64,000 nt of DNA from JAEUWI01 sp942492815 (GTDB lineage: Bacteria > Hydrogenedentota > Hydrogenedentia > Hydrogenedentales > JAEUWI01), in assembly GCA_942492815.1 (NCBI GenBank), contig OW818658.1, forward strand, positions 7,812,001 to 7,876,000, written 5' to 3'. How positions within the stretch are numbered: the stretch's first letter is position 1; each line of letters starts with the position of its first letter. Under the pieces are notes generated by a model that was not told the origin of the DNA, did not search any database, and saw only the letters and a program-made list of their open reading frames with translations. Of the stretch, positions 43,428 through 51,637 are shown in pieces. A program made the position numbers and the translations under genes.

Positions 43428-44267
43428 ATGTCCCCTGATTCAATCACATCGCCTACGGTCTCCATTGTCATCGGGGCCCACAACGCCGCCACCACCCTGT
43501 CCGCCACGCTGGACAGCGTGCTGGCCCAGACCTTCACGGACTGGGAGTGCATCGTGGTGGATGACGGTTCGGTGGATGACACGGCTGCATTGATCCACGA
43601 CTATGCCGCGCGGGACCCGCGCGTGCGTTGTGTTGCGCTGGACTTCAATGTCGGACTGACCCGCGCGCTGGTGCGCGGTGTGGGCCACGCGAGGGGCCTT
43701 TGGCTTGCCCGCATCGACGCGGGGGACACGTGGCACCCGGAGAAGCTCGCGCGGCAGCTCACGTACTGCGCGGAGCATGCGGATACGGGGCTGATCGGGT
43801 GCTGGAGCGAGGACACCAATCGCCAGACCGGCGCCGTCGTGCTGAAGCGGAAACCTATCGAGCACGAGGCGATCATGGCGTCACTCCCGCGCTTATGTCC
43901 CTTCATTCACTCGACGATTCTGGCCCGCCTGGATCTCGTTCGTGCCTGTGGCAACTACGATCCGGCCTTTCAGTACGCCCAGGACTACGATCTCTACTTT
44001 CGTTTGCTTCAGCATACCCGTGGCCACAACCTGCCGGAGCCCCTCTGCCAGCGAAGCACCCACAATGCTTCGGCCATTTCCTATGCGCACTGGAAACCAC
44101 AGTTGCGTTGCGGCCTGGCGATCCGCTGGAAGTACCATCGCCTCCACCGGCGTCCGTGGTATGAACTCATGCACCTGATGCCCGATATGTTGCGCCTGCT
44201 CGTGCCCGCATCGTTTAAGGGACTCAAGCAGCGCCTCGGGAGCGCACGCCATGCGCGCCAGGCTTAA
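43428..44267 (+). CDS. GT2-family glycosyltransferase
   Basis: 279 residues. GT-A fold: VSIVIGAHNAATTLSATLDS, CIVVDDGSVDDTAALI, and the acidic ARIDAGDTWHPEKLARQ at the DxD position; QYAQDYDLYFRLLQ is the acceptor-side ED/DYDL motif. No membrane helix, so it is a soluble transferase for the lipid-linked repeat unit. Overlaps the flippase gene by 17 nt. Confidence 0.9.
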   Translation: MSPDSITSPTVSIVIGAHNAATTLSATLDSVLAQTFTDWECIVVDDGSVDDTAALIHDYAARDPRVRCVALDFNVGLTRALVRGVGHARGLWLARIDAGDTWHPEKLARQLTYCAEHADTGLIGCWSEDTNRQTGAVVLKRKPIEHEAIMASLPRLCPFIHSTILARLDLVRACGNYDPAFQYAQDYDLYFRLLQHTRGHNLPEPLCQRSTHNASAISYAHWKPQLRCGLAIRWKYHRLHRRPWYELMHLMPDMLRLLVPASFKGLKQRLGSARHARQA

Positions 44268-45477
44268 CCGCATCTGGTCCCACGGCGACGTGCGCTTTTT
44301 TGTGAGCGGCGCGCCGTGGAAATTGATGCAGACCGGCGCGCAGCTCGTATCGAGCGTGGTGCTCACCTGGTACCTCGCCAATTTCACCGGGGGCAACCTC
44401 TTCGCGGGCTATATCTACGCTATTTCACTCATGGAGCTCTTCGCGGTCTTTTCCTATATGGGAATTGGCGACAGCCTCTCCCGTTCCGTGGCTCGCGGCT
44501 ATGAGTATTCTCTCATCGTGGGAACCCGGCGCGCGGCGTTTGTGTCCTTCAGCGGTGCGATCCTGCTGGCGGGGCTGGCGGCGTGGAACTGGGGTGTGAC
44601 GGGCAATCGGGAGACTGCGATCAGCGTGGCCCTGTGCGCCCTCTTTTTCCCGCTCTACCGGCCCCTGCTGAACTATACCGCCTACCTCAACGGCACGCAG
44701 CAGTTCGCGCGGGAGAGCGCCTGGACCACCCTCTTGTTCACCGGCCGCGTCGTTGCGGTGATCGGCGCAGCTCTGTGGCGTCCCGACGACGCGTGGGCGG
44801 CCATCGCGGCCTATTTTGGTTCCCACGTGCTGCTCGCCGGCTTCATCTGCCTCCGCTGCGCGCGCCCCATAAAGGACCGGCGCATCGACCCCGATCTCTT
44901 CGCCTTTGCCACCTTTGTGACGCTGGTGAGTGGTGTGGTCATGGTGGAAAACCATTTTGACAAGGTGCTTGTGGGCAGTCTCGGTTCGAAGCGGCAGTTG
45001 GAGATCCTTTACCTTGGGCTGCTGCCCTACACGAAGCTGCGTTCGGTGCTGATTCCGGCCTTCGCGGTATTCACGGCCCGCTTTGCCAATGGCACGATGA
45101 AGCTCACCTGGAGAAAGCTGCTGTATTTGCTCGTGGGCGGCCTGGCGACGGCGGCGGCCTCCTTCGTGCTCAGCAGCCTGATCATCCAGTTCTTCTTTCC
45201 CAAGTTTCCGGAGTCCATGGCCCTGGTGCAGCTTTGTTCCCTCGTGCTGGTCGTGACCCCGGCGAATCTGACCTTCAATGTCTACTTCCGCGCCCTGGGC
45301 GATCGCGGCGGGATCATGGTGCCCACCCTGCTCTCGCGCGTGGCCAGTCTCGCCCTCGCGGTGCCGGCCTGGTACTGGGGCGGGTTGCCGGGACTGGTGG
45401 CGATGAAGTTCGTGGAGCAGGGCCTTCTTTTCGCGCTGCATGTGCGTCGCTGGCGGAGGATGAATTGTGAATTGTGA
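44251..45477 (+). CDS. Wzx-like polysaccharide flippase (MOP superfamily)
   Basis: 408 residues with ~12 hydrophobic segments. The opening (WKLMQTGAQLVSSVVLTWYLANFTG) and the central PLLNYTAYLNGTQQFARES match the Polysacc_synt pattern of O-unit flippases, which move lipid-linked oligosaccharides to the periplasm. The last five residues (MNCEL) and the stop codon are encoded by the first heptads of an adjacent repeat array, so the native C-terminus may have been altered by the repeat. Confidence 0.82.
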   Translation: MRARLNRIWSHGDVRFFVSGAPWKLMQTGAQLVSSVVLTWYLANFTGGNLFAGYIYAISLMELFAVFSYMGIGDSLSRSVARGYEYSLIVGTRRAAFVSFSGAILLAGLAAWNWGVTGNRETAISVALCALFFPLYRPLLNYTAYLNGTQQFARESAWTTLLFTGRVVAVIGAALWRPDDAWAAIAAYFGSHVLLAGFICLRCARPIKDRRIDPDLFAFATFVTLVSGVVMVENHFDKVLVGSLGSKRQLEILYLGLLPYTKLRSVLIPAFAVFTARFANGTMKLTWRKLLYLLVGGLATAAASFVLSSLIIQFFFPKFPESMALVQLCSLVLVVTPANLTFNVYFRALGDRGGIMVPTLLSRVASLALAVPAWYWGGLPGLVAMKFVEQGLLFALHVRRWRRMNCEL

Positions 45478-45697
45478 ATTGAGAATGGGTCTTATGGGTC
45501 TTATGGGTCTTATGGGTCTTATGGGTCTTATGGGTCTTATGGGTCTTATGGGTCGTATGGGTCTTATGGGTCGTATGGGTCGTATGGGTCGTATGGGTCG
45601 TATGGGTCGTATGGGTCTGGGTGCGCGGAGTTGACGACGCGCTCCAGACTCCAGACTCCAGACAACAGACTCCAGACAACAGTCAACAGTCAACAGC
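45462..45697. repeat. Composite array: 7-bp, then fourteen 9-bp, then 7-bp repeats
   Basis: GAATTGT/GAATTGA heptads (45462-45482) overlap the flippase stop; then 14 units of GGGTCTTAT or GGGTCGTAT (45487-45612); after a short spacer, eight heptads of CTCCAGA/CAACAGT type (45642-45697). It fills nearly all of the 301-bp gap before the aminotransferase gene. Confidence 0.92.
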
Positions 45698-45778
45698 CTC
45701 CTCTCCCGTGAAATCCGTGTCCACTTGCAGGTATAGTGCTCTTGTCCCCGCTGGCCCGTCGTGCGGGGTGGCACGCAC

Positions 45779-47023
45779 ATGTCGAGGCAGATCATCGTGG
45801 CACCTACCACCGTCAAGGAAACCATCTTCGCTGTAGAGTCCCTCGCCGTGTTCGGCGCGCCGCCCGCCTTTGAGGAGCCGCTTCACGTCGGGCGTCCGAA
45901 TATCGGTGATCGAAAAGCGATTCTGGCGCGGATGGAGGAGATGCTGGACCGGAACTGGCTCAGCAACAACGGGCCTTTTGTGCAGGAGTTCGAAGCGCGC
46001 ATCGCGGAGGCCGCCGGGGTGAAGCACTGCATCGCCGCCTGCAACGCCACGGTGGCCCTGGAGCTCGCCATCCGCGCGCTGGGGATGAAGGGCGAAGTCA
46101 TCGTACCGTCCTTTACCTTTATCGCCACGGCCCATGCACTCCAGTGGCAGGAGATCACGCCGGTCTTCTGCGATATCGATCCCCACACCCGCACCCTCGA
46201 TCCGAAGAAGGTGGAGTCGCTGATTACCGCGCGGACCACCGGCATCATCGGCGTCCATCTCTGGGGCCAGCCCTGCGATGTGGAGGGACTGGCGGAGGTG
46301 GCCCAGCGCCACAATCTGAAGTTGCTCTACGACGCGGCCCACGCCTTCGGCTGCTCGCACAAAGGGAAAATGGTAGGCGGTTTCGGCAACGCCGAGGTCT
46401 ACAGTTTCCACGCGACGAAGTTTCTCAATGCCTTCGAAGGCGGAGCCATCGTCACGAATGACGACGACCTGGCCAGGCGCCTGCGCCTGATGAAGAATTT
46501 CGGCTTCGATGGCCCCGATTCCGTGGTCTATCTCGGCATCAACGGAAAGATGACCGAGGCCTGCGCGGCCATGGGGCTGGCCTCACTGGAGTGCATGCAC
46601 ACCTTTGTCGAGGTCAACCGGCGCAACATGGCGCGCTATGACCTCCGCCTCGCGGACCTGCCCGGTGTGGTCCTGCTTACGGATGAAACCCTGGAGCAGC
46701 GAAATTACCAGTATGTGATCGTAGAGGTTGACGAAGAGAGCGCCGGTCTCAGTCGCGATGAACTGTTGAAAGTACTGCATGCGGAGAATATCCTCGCGCG
46801 GCGCTATTTCTACCCCTGCTGCCACCGCATGGAGCCCTACAAGACCCTCTTCCCCGAGGCGCGTCTCCGCCTGCCCCACACGGAGCGACTTTCGGAGCGG
46901 GTGCTTTGTTTGCCCACGGGTACCGCCATGAGCGAAGCCACAATTGACGCCGTCTGCGATGTGATCTGGACCGCAGTCCGCCACGCCGAGGCCGTCAAAG
47001 CAAAACTTGCCGAAGGATCGTAG
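45779..47023 (+). CDS. DegT/DnrJ/EryC1-family sugar aminotransferase
   Basis: 414 residues from the ATG at 45779 (a GTG 18 nt upstream is possible). PLP enzyme that makes amino sugars on nucleotide carriers. HVGRPNIGDRKAILARMEEML, IAACNATVALELAIRALGMK, VIVPSFTFIATAHAL, LYDAAHAFG and SFHATKFLNAFEGGAI (PLP Lys214) are family landmarks. Its place at the end of the polysaccharide locus fits synthesis of a 4-amino-sugar donor; a GnnB role in lipid A is an alternative. The TAG stop is the first three bases of TAGGGACAGC, the left end of repeat R3. Confidence 0.92.
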   Translation: MSRQIIVAPTTVKETIFAVESLAVFGAPPAFEEPLHVGRPNIGDRKAILARMEEMLDRNWLSNNGPFVQEFEARIAEAAGVKHCIAACNATVALELAIRALGMKGEVIVPSFTFIATAHALQWQEITPVFCDIDPHTRTLDPKKVESLITARTTGIIGVHLWGQPCDVEGLAEVAQRHNLKLLYDAAHAFGCSHKGKMVGGFGNAEVYSFHATKFLNAFEGGAIVTNDDDLARRLRLMKNFGFDGPDSVVYLGINGKMTEACAAMGLASLECMHTFVEVNRRNMARYDLRLADLPGVVLLTDETLEQRNYQYVIVEVDEESAGLSRDELLKVLHAENILARRYFYPCCHRMEPYKTLFPEARLRLPHTERLSERVLCLPTGTAMSEATIDAVCDVIWTAVRHAEAVKAKLAEGS

Positions 47024-47340
47024 GGACAGCGTCGCCCCGCGATCCAAAGATGCGACGAACGCCATGGGTCCATGGTTCTGGCTGGACCGGGCGAACTTCA
47101 CGTGTACTGGCGGGGCTGTTGTTTGGCGGCGTGATGCGAAGCAATGGAGCAAGCCCAGTTGTCATGGGTGGAATTATAAAAATCACATTCGCGAGGCGCT
47201 ACTACGTTTCGAACGTCCGGGCTGACTTCCCTCACAACAGGACAGCCCCGCCGGTTGATGTGGGATTCGCCAGATCTAAGCAGAACTGCGGACTCGTAGC
47301 GCTCTTCGCTACTTCAGGACACGGGGCGACGCTGTCCCTG
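47020..47340. repeat. Element R3: 321-bp nested palindromic repeat
   Basis: Left end GTAGGGACAGCGTCGCCCCG and right end CGGGGCGACGCTGTCCCTG form an almost perfect outer inverted pair of 18 bp. The inner pair (GCGGGGCTGTTG near 47110; CAACAGGACAGCCCCGCC to 47252) is at the same distances (~90 bp) from the ends as in R1, R2 and R4. The left end supplies the stop codon of the aminotransferase gene. It explains the 336-bp gap; no gene is inside. Confidence 0.85.
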
Positions 47341-47359
47341 TGCGTCCGCGAATGGCAGC

Positions 47360-48190
47360 TTACTTTTTCATCACCTCTCGCAAGAAGGCGTCCATATCTC
47401 CGTCAGCGCGAATGCCGAGGCGGGTGAGGCAGAAGTCGAATCGCACGGGGTCTTCCGGGCAGACGACCTTGAATGCCTGGGTGATCTCCAGCGCCGTTTT
47501 GAGATCCGCGCTGTTGCGACGTGTCAGGCCCAGGCCGAGGGCCACGCGGTGCATGTGCGTGTCCACGGGGATGATGAGCCGGTGGGAACCGAGTTCCGGC
47601 CAGAGGCCCAGATCCACCGCGTCGCTCCGCACCATCCATCGCAGATACATAAACCACCGCTTGCAGGCGCTGCCCAGTGCAGGGTCGGGCAGCAGATAGT
47701 TTTTCGCCAGCGGCCCGCTGTCCCGCAGCGCATGCACGAAGCGGGTGAGAGCCGGGAGCAGGGTGGTATCTTCAGGATTATCCAGCGAAGCGATGGCCGC
47801 GCCGAGGGTGCCGTGCTCCCGGAGAAGCGCCCCCGCGCCCGCCAGCAGCGAGGCCATTTCCACACCCGTCACATAGCGGTGGCGGAAACCCGCAAGGCGC
47901 AGATTCAGATCCTCCAGCGTGAGATGTGGCACGGTAAGGGCGGGATCCGGCAGGGCCCGCAGCACGATTTCAATGCTCTTCAGAATCTGCTTTACATTGC
48001 CAAAGGCAAGAGACGCCGTGATGAGGCCCACGATCTCCTGATCGCGGGGATCCGCATAGCCATACAAAGGCACCAGGGGATCGGGATCAACAAAGTGGCG
48101 GTGGTTGTAGCGTGCGTATAGGCTATCCAGGGGCTCCAGAAGTGACGCGAGCTTTCGCCCCCGCGCGGCTGTAATCCGTGACGTTGTCAT
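47360..48190 (-). CDS. TIGR02757/DUF2400 family protein
   Basis: 276 residues from the ATG at 48190, which overlaps the upstream methyltransferase stop (ATGA). Landmarks of the family: LYARYNHRHFVDPDPLVPLYGYADPRDQEIVGL, SLAFGNVKQILKSIEIVL, CKRWFMYLRWMVRSDAVDLGLW and IPVDTHMHRVALGLGLTRRN. The helical pattern is reminiscent of HhH-GPD DNA glycosylases, but the family has no proven activity. Third gene of the TetR operon. A longer frame upstream is antisense/other-frame sequence. Confidence 0.88.
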   Translation of the reverse strand: MTTSRITAARGRKLASLLEPLDSLYARYNHRHFVDPDPLVPLYGYADPRDQEIVGLITASLAFGNVKQILKSIEIVLRALPDPALTVPHLTLEDLNLRLAGFRHRYVTGVEMASLLAGAGALLREHGTLGAAIASLDNPEDTTLLPALTRFVHALRDSGPLAKNYLLPDPALGSACKRWFMYLRWMVRSDAVDLGLWPELGSHRLIIPVDTHMHRVALGLGLTRRNSADLKTALEITQAFKVVCPEDPVRFDFCLTRLGIRADGDMDAFLREVMKK

Positions 48191-49077
48191 TGGGCCGCAC
48201 CGGGTTTTCGCCCGCTGATGATGCAGTAGCGAAAGTGTGGCCGGCTCATCCCCAGCAGGATGCCCAGGAAAGGTGCGATGGCGTTGTTCTTTCGGTCCTG
48301 GCTTAATCGGCGCAATTCGCCACTCCGCAGCAACTTTCCCAGAAATTTTAATTCGGTCCAGGGCACATGGGCGACGGAAGGCGCGACATTCCAACTGATA
48401 TCGTCCGTGACGATTTCTTCAAAGCCGGCGTCCGCGAGCGCATGCTCCAGCGGCCCGATCTCGGCCATGTCCTCCAGCGCCCAGCATTCGCAACAGCGGC
48501 GGTAGGCGGCTTCCAACAGTCGCGGCATGGGCCGGCTGTTTGCGCGAAAACAATCGGCCACGGCGAAGCGCGCGCCCGGCTTCAACACGCGGTAGAGCGC
48601 ATCGACAAAGTCCCGCTTGTCCCGCCCCCGCGCATAGCACGCGCTTTCGATGGCGAAGGCACCATCTGCGGAATCGGGTGGGAAGGGCGGCTCGGTGTAG
48701 TCCGCTTCCACGAGCACGACACGGTCATCGAGGCCGGCCTCGCACGTAAGGCGCGTGCCATATTCGGCCTGCCATGGCGTGACCGTCAGCCCGCGAAACT
48801 GAGCGGTGGCGTGGTGCCGCGCCATGTAACGCGATACGGTGCCCAGCCCGCAGCCCAGGTCCAGCACGAGGGGACGTTGAAGAGCGTCGATGGCCAGGCG
48901 GCGGTAGACCTGCTCGTTCATCTCATCGAGCATGCCCTCCAGATGGAACGGATTCATGCCGCGGCGCCAATAGCCGAAGTGCATGTTGAAGGACGGGCTC
49001 CACTCGCTGTAGTCCAGCCCGGCGGCCTCGAAATACTGGATGACCCGCTCGCGATCGCTGGACGGCGCGCTCTTCAC
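48187..49077 (-). CDS. SAM-dependent methyltransferase
   Basis: 296 residues from a GTG at 49077 overlapping the TetR stop (GTGA). Class I fold: VLDLGCGLGTVSRYMARHH (motif I), FRGLTVTPWQAEYGTRLTCEAGL, FAIESACYARGRD and LYRVLKPGARFAVADC. The N-terminal YFEAAGLDYSEWSPSFNMHFGYW resembles enzymes methylating small or lipid-like acceptors (tocopherol/glycine methyltransferase type), but the substrate is open. Translationally coupled to both neighbours, so likely one regulated function. Confidence 0.87.
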   Translation of the reverse strand: MKSAPSSDRERVIQYFEAAGLDYSEWSPSFNMHFGYWRRGMNPFHLEGMLDEMNEQVYRRLAIDALQRPLVLDLGCGLGTVSRYMARHHATAQFRGLTVTPWQAEYGTRLTCEAGLDDRVVLVEADYTEPPFPPDSADGAFAIESACYARGRDKRDFVDALYRVLKPGARFAVADCFRANSRPMPRLLEAAYRRCCECWALEDMAEIGPLEHALADAGFEEIVTDDISWNVAPSVAHVPWTELKFLGKLLRSGELRRLSQDRKNNAIAPFLGILLGMSRPHFRYCIISGRKPGAAQ

Positions 49078-49769
49078 GTGGCCCGATTCCGGTCGTCTTG
49101 AACGCCGGCTACGAGTTCCACAATCTTCACGGCGGATTGGTTCAGCCCGCGCATGAAGGGCAGGGCCGAGGCGCGGATGAACTTTTCGATCAGGCCGAGG
49201 CTGAGATTGATCAGATTGGCGGTGCGCTGCCGGCCTTCGGAGGTATCGTTTACCCAGAAGAGGATCACGCCCATCTGGTAGAGCCACAGAATTTTCGCGA
49301 GGTGGGGACGCAGCACGGCCGACGCCTTCAGGTTGCTGCCCGCGATCACTTCGTCGATCAGGCCGATGGCCTCATTGCGCATCGGGGTCGACTGGGTGCT
49401 GAAAGGGGAGAGGGGGTGATTCCAGTCCGCGGCCTGCCGTGCGAGGACGGCGGCCAGCTCGCGGAAGGGGGACATCTGCTCCAGCTTGAACTGCAACAGC
49501 GCGGTCATGCGCTCCTTGAAGTCCTGAGAACGGGCCACGATCTGCTGGTTGTATTCACGAGCCTCGGCGCTGGTCTGGGCATAGAAGTGCAGCACCAGGG
49601 CCTCTTTGGTTTCAAAGTGGTAATAGGCCGCACCGAGGGAAAGCTCGCAGGAACTGGCGATCATGCGCATGGTGGTCTTTTCGAAGCCATGCTCCTGAAA
49701 GAGGGCAAAGGCCGTGTTTAAGATGAGGGTCTTGGTAAGATCGCTTTTTTTGGGTTTGGGGGTGTCCAT
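49074..49769 (-). CDS. TetR-family regulator
   Basis: 231 residues. N-terminal HTH: LILNTAFALFQEHGFEKTTM, then IASSCELSLGAAYYHFETKEAL, the TetR DNA-binding signature. The C-terminal helical domain would bind an unknown ligand. First gene of a three-gene operon with 4-nt overlaps throughout; by the usual logic it represses its own operon. A palindrome just upstream (49776-49798) is a candidate operator. Confidence 0.92.
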   Translation of the reverse strand: MDTPKPKKSDLTKTLILNTAFALFQEHGFEKTTMRMIASSCELSLGAAYYHFETKEALVLHFYAQTSAEAREYNQQIVARSQDFKERMTALLQFKLEQMSPFRELAAVLARQAADWNHPLSPFSTQSTPMRNEAIGLIDEVIAGSNLKASAVLRPHLAKILWLYQMGVILFWVNDTSEGRQRTANLINLSLGLIEKFIRASALPFMRGLNQSAVKIVELVAGVQDDRNRAT

Positions 49770-49775
49770 GGGGTG

Positions 49776-49798
49776 CTCCGTTCTGAACGTGTTCGGAG
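49776..49798. promoter_or_regulatory. Candidate TetR operator
   Basis: CTCCG at the left and CGGAG at the right enclose the inner palindrome GAAC-GT-GTTC. It begins 7 bp upstream of the TetR start and includes its Shine-Dalgarno. Operator role is inference. The rest of 49799-50031 shows no gene; it holds a short AGGGACAGC/AGTGACAGC 9-bp motif near 49847. Confidence 0.4.
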
Positions 49799-50031
49799 TT
49801 TAGCACGGGAGCCGGGTGCGGGTAAATGAGGCAGAGACGTTAGGGACAGCAGTGACAGCAGAAAATGAGACTAAATTAAGTGCCATAGTGGTCAAGAATC
49901 GCGAAGTATCCGAACACTCAAAGGCACCCGGCGTCGGCATTGAAAATCTTCATCCGCGTTTCTTAGGTTAGTGACATTTGGAACAGCAGGGGCTTCACCC
50001 TTGCCGTCTCCGCGGTCCCTGTGAGCTAACC

Positions 50032-50430
50032 TTAATTGCCTTCGTCCTCGTCCGCGGTCCCCAGCAGTCCTTTCAGTCCCTCGAAGGCATTGAAGCCCAA
50101 CGTCACCTCCGTGCGCCCAATCGCGCCGGGGCTCGTGCCCGCTTCACGCTGCACTGCATCTTGATGCTCGTCGTCGTGGCAGTAGAGGCAAAGCAATTCC
50201 CAATTGCTGCCGTCGGGCGGATTGTTGTTGTGGTTGTGATCCTTGTGGTGGACAGTGAGTTCGCGCAGGTCCGCGCCCTCAAACTCGCGGGCACAACGGG
50301 CGCAGAGGTGGGGGAACAGCTTCAGCGCCTGCTCGCGGTAACCACCTGCCCGCTCCGTCTGGTGCTTTCGGGCGTTGGCCACAATCTGCGCGCGGCGCGC
50401 GGGGTCAATCTTTACTTTTCTAGGTCGCAT
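50032..50430 (-). CDS. yajD: YajD-like HNH nuclease
   Basis: 132 residues from the ATG at 50430, which has GGAG 7 nt upstream (a second ATG is 12 nt further). GGYREQALKLFPHLCARCAREF with its Cys pair, LRELTVHHKDHNHNNNPPDG and NWELLCLYCHDDEH with the second Cys and His form the zinc-bound HNH site; E. coli YajD has the same arrangement. The family role is uncertain. The C-terminal NAFEGLKGLLG also matches. Located 90 nt downstream of the efflux-pump permease on the same strand. Confidence 0.88.
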   Translation of the reverse strand: MRPRKVKIDPARRAQIVANARKHQTERAGGYREQALKLFPHLCARCAREFEGADLRELTVHHKDHNHNNNPPDGSNWELLCLYCHDDEHQDAVQREAGTSPGAIGRTEVTLGFNAFEGLKGLLGTADEDEGN

Positions 50431-50521
50431 GAGATGCTCCATTGGTTGAGCAAATAGTGCTGGCTGTTCACGATTTCAACATAGTACGCGTCCCGAGGGC
50501 AATAGAACGAATAGCGTGGAT

Positions 50522-51637
50522 TTATCCCAGGTTCTTCCGGAAGCGCAGGGTGGCCAGGGTGAGCACGAACATGCCCATGCCCGCCAGGATAACGCCGTTC
50601 ATCCACAAATCTTCAAAGCCCGTATCCCGCAGGATGATACCCCGCAGGATCTGAATGAAATAGGTGGCGGGCACCGCCTGTCCGATCAAGTAAATGATGT
50701 GGGGCATGGAGTCCTGCGGGAATATGAAGCCCGACAGGAGCACCGAAGGCAGAATGATGAAGAAGGAAAACTGGAGCGCCTGGATCTGGTTGCCCGCGAA
50801 GGTGGAGACGAGAAGCCCGAGGCCCAGCGCGGTGAAGAGAAAAATGAGCGTGAAGCCCGCCAGGAGCACCACGCTGCCGGCGATGGGCACTTGAAAGAGG
50901 AAGCGCATGAGCACCAGCACCGACACGGTTTCCATGATGCCCACAATGCCATAAGGCAGGAGCTTGCCGAGGATAAGCCCGAGGCGCGACACGGGGGTCA
51001 CCATGAGCTGCTCCAGGGTTCCGGTCTCTTTCTCCCGCACGATGGCGAAGGCCGTGAGGAGCATGGTGATCATCTGGAGGATGATACCCACGAGGCCCGG
51101 CACCATGAAGTTCGCCGTGCGCATGTCGGGATTGAAGAGCACCCGGGGCTGGGCCGCGATGGGCGGCACCGTAGTGCCTCCGGAAACATCCGCCAATAAA
51201 TCGATGGACTTGCGCAGGGCGATGGCGTTGCTCACGTTGAGGGCCTGCATGGCCACCGTGGAATCGCTGCCATCGATCAAGACCTGGATTTCGGTATGTT
51301 CCCCTGTCAGCAGCCGGTCGCTGTAGTCGTGGGGAATGATCAGGCCGATCTTGGCCTCGCCCCGAACGATGGCGTGGTTCACTTCCGCGCCGGAAGTTAC
51401 TTCGCGCTTGATGGTGAAATAGCCCGAATTCGTAAAGCTGTCGATGAGCGCGCGGCTCTCGGCGCGCCCGTCGAGGTTGTACACCACGGTGGCGATATTC
51501 TTCACATCCATGTCGATGGCATACCCGAAGACGGTCAACTGGGCCGCGGGCACCAGCAGCATGAGGAAAAGGGTGCGCGGGTCCCGAAGGATGTGGCGGG
51601 ACTCCTTGTACATGATGGAGACGAGGCCCTTAAACAC
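50522..51637 (-). CDS. ABC-2 type efflux permease (YbhR/YhhJ-like)
   Basis: 371 residues. One N-terminal helix (LFLMLLVPAAQLTVFGYAI), a ~140-residue periplasmic domain, then five helices starting ANFMVPGLVGIILQMITMLL, with the EKETGTLEQLMVTPVSR coupling element that contacts the ATPase. Overlaps the ATPase gene by 8 nt. YbhFSR-type pumps have two different permeases; only one is here, so it may act as a homodimer. Confidence 0.9.
   Translation of the reverse strand: MFKGLVSIMYKESRHILRDPRTLFLMLLVPAAQLTVFGYAIDMDVKNIATVVYNLDGRAESRALIDSFTNSGYFTIKREVTSGAEVNHAIVRGEAKIGLIIPHDYSDRLLTGEHTEIQVLIDGSDSTVAMQALNVSNAIALRKSIDLLADVSGGTTVPPIAAQPRVLFNPDMRTANFMVPGLVGIILQMITMLLTAFAIVREKETGTLEQLMVTPVSRLGLILGKLLPYGIVGIMETVSVLVLMRFLFQVPIAGSVVLLAGFTLIFLFTALGLGLLVSTFAGNQIQALQFSFFIILPSVLLSGFIFPQDSMPHIIYLIGQAVPATYFIQILRGIILRDTGFEDLWMNGVILAGMGMFVLTLATLRFRKNLG

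Noticed and set aside
45487..45612. CRISPR array
   Set aside because: Unit is 9 bp without spacers; no cas genes in the window.
44425..45825. Minus-strand frame encoding a long PIRPIRPI repeat
   Set aside because: It is only the 9-bp array read on the other strand, joined to antisense of the flippase gene.
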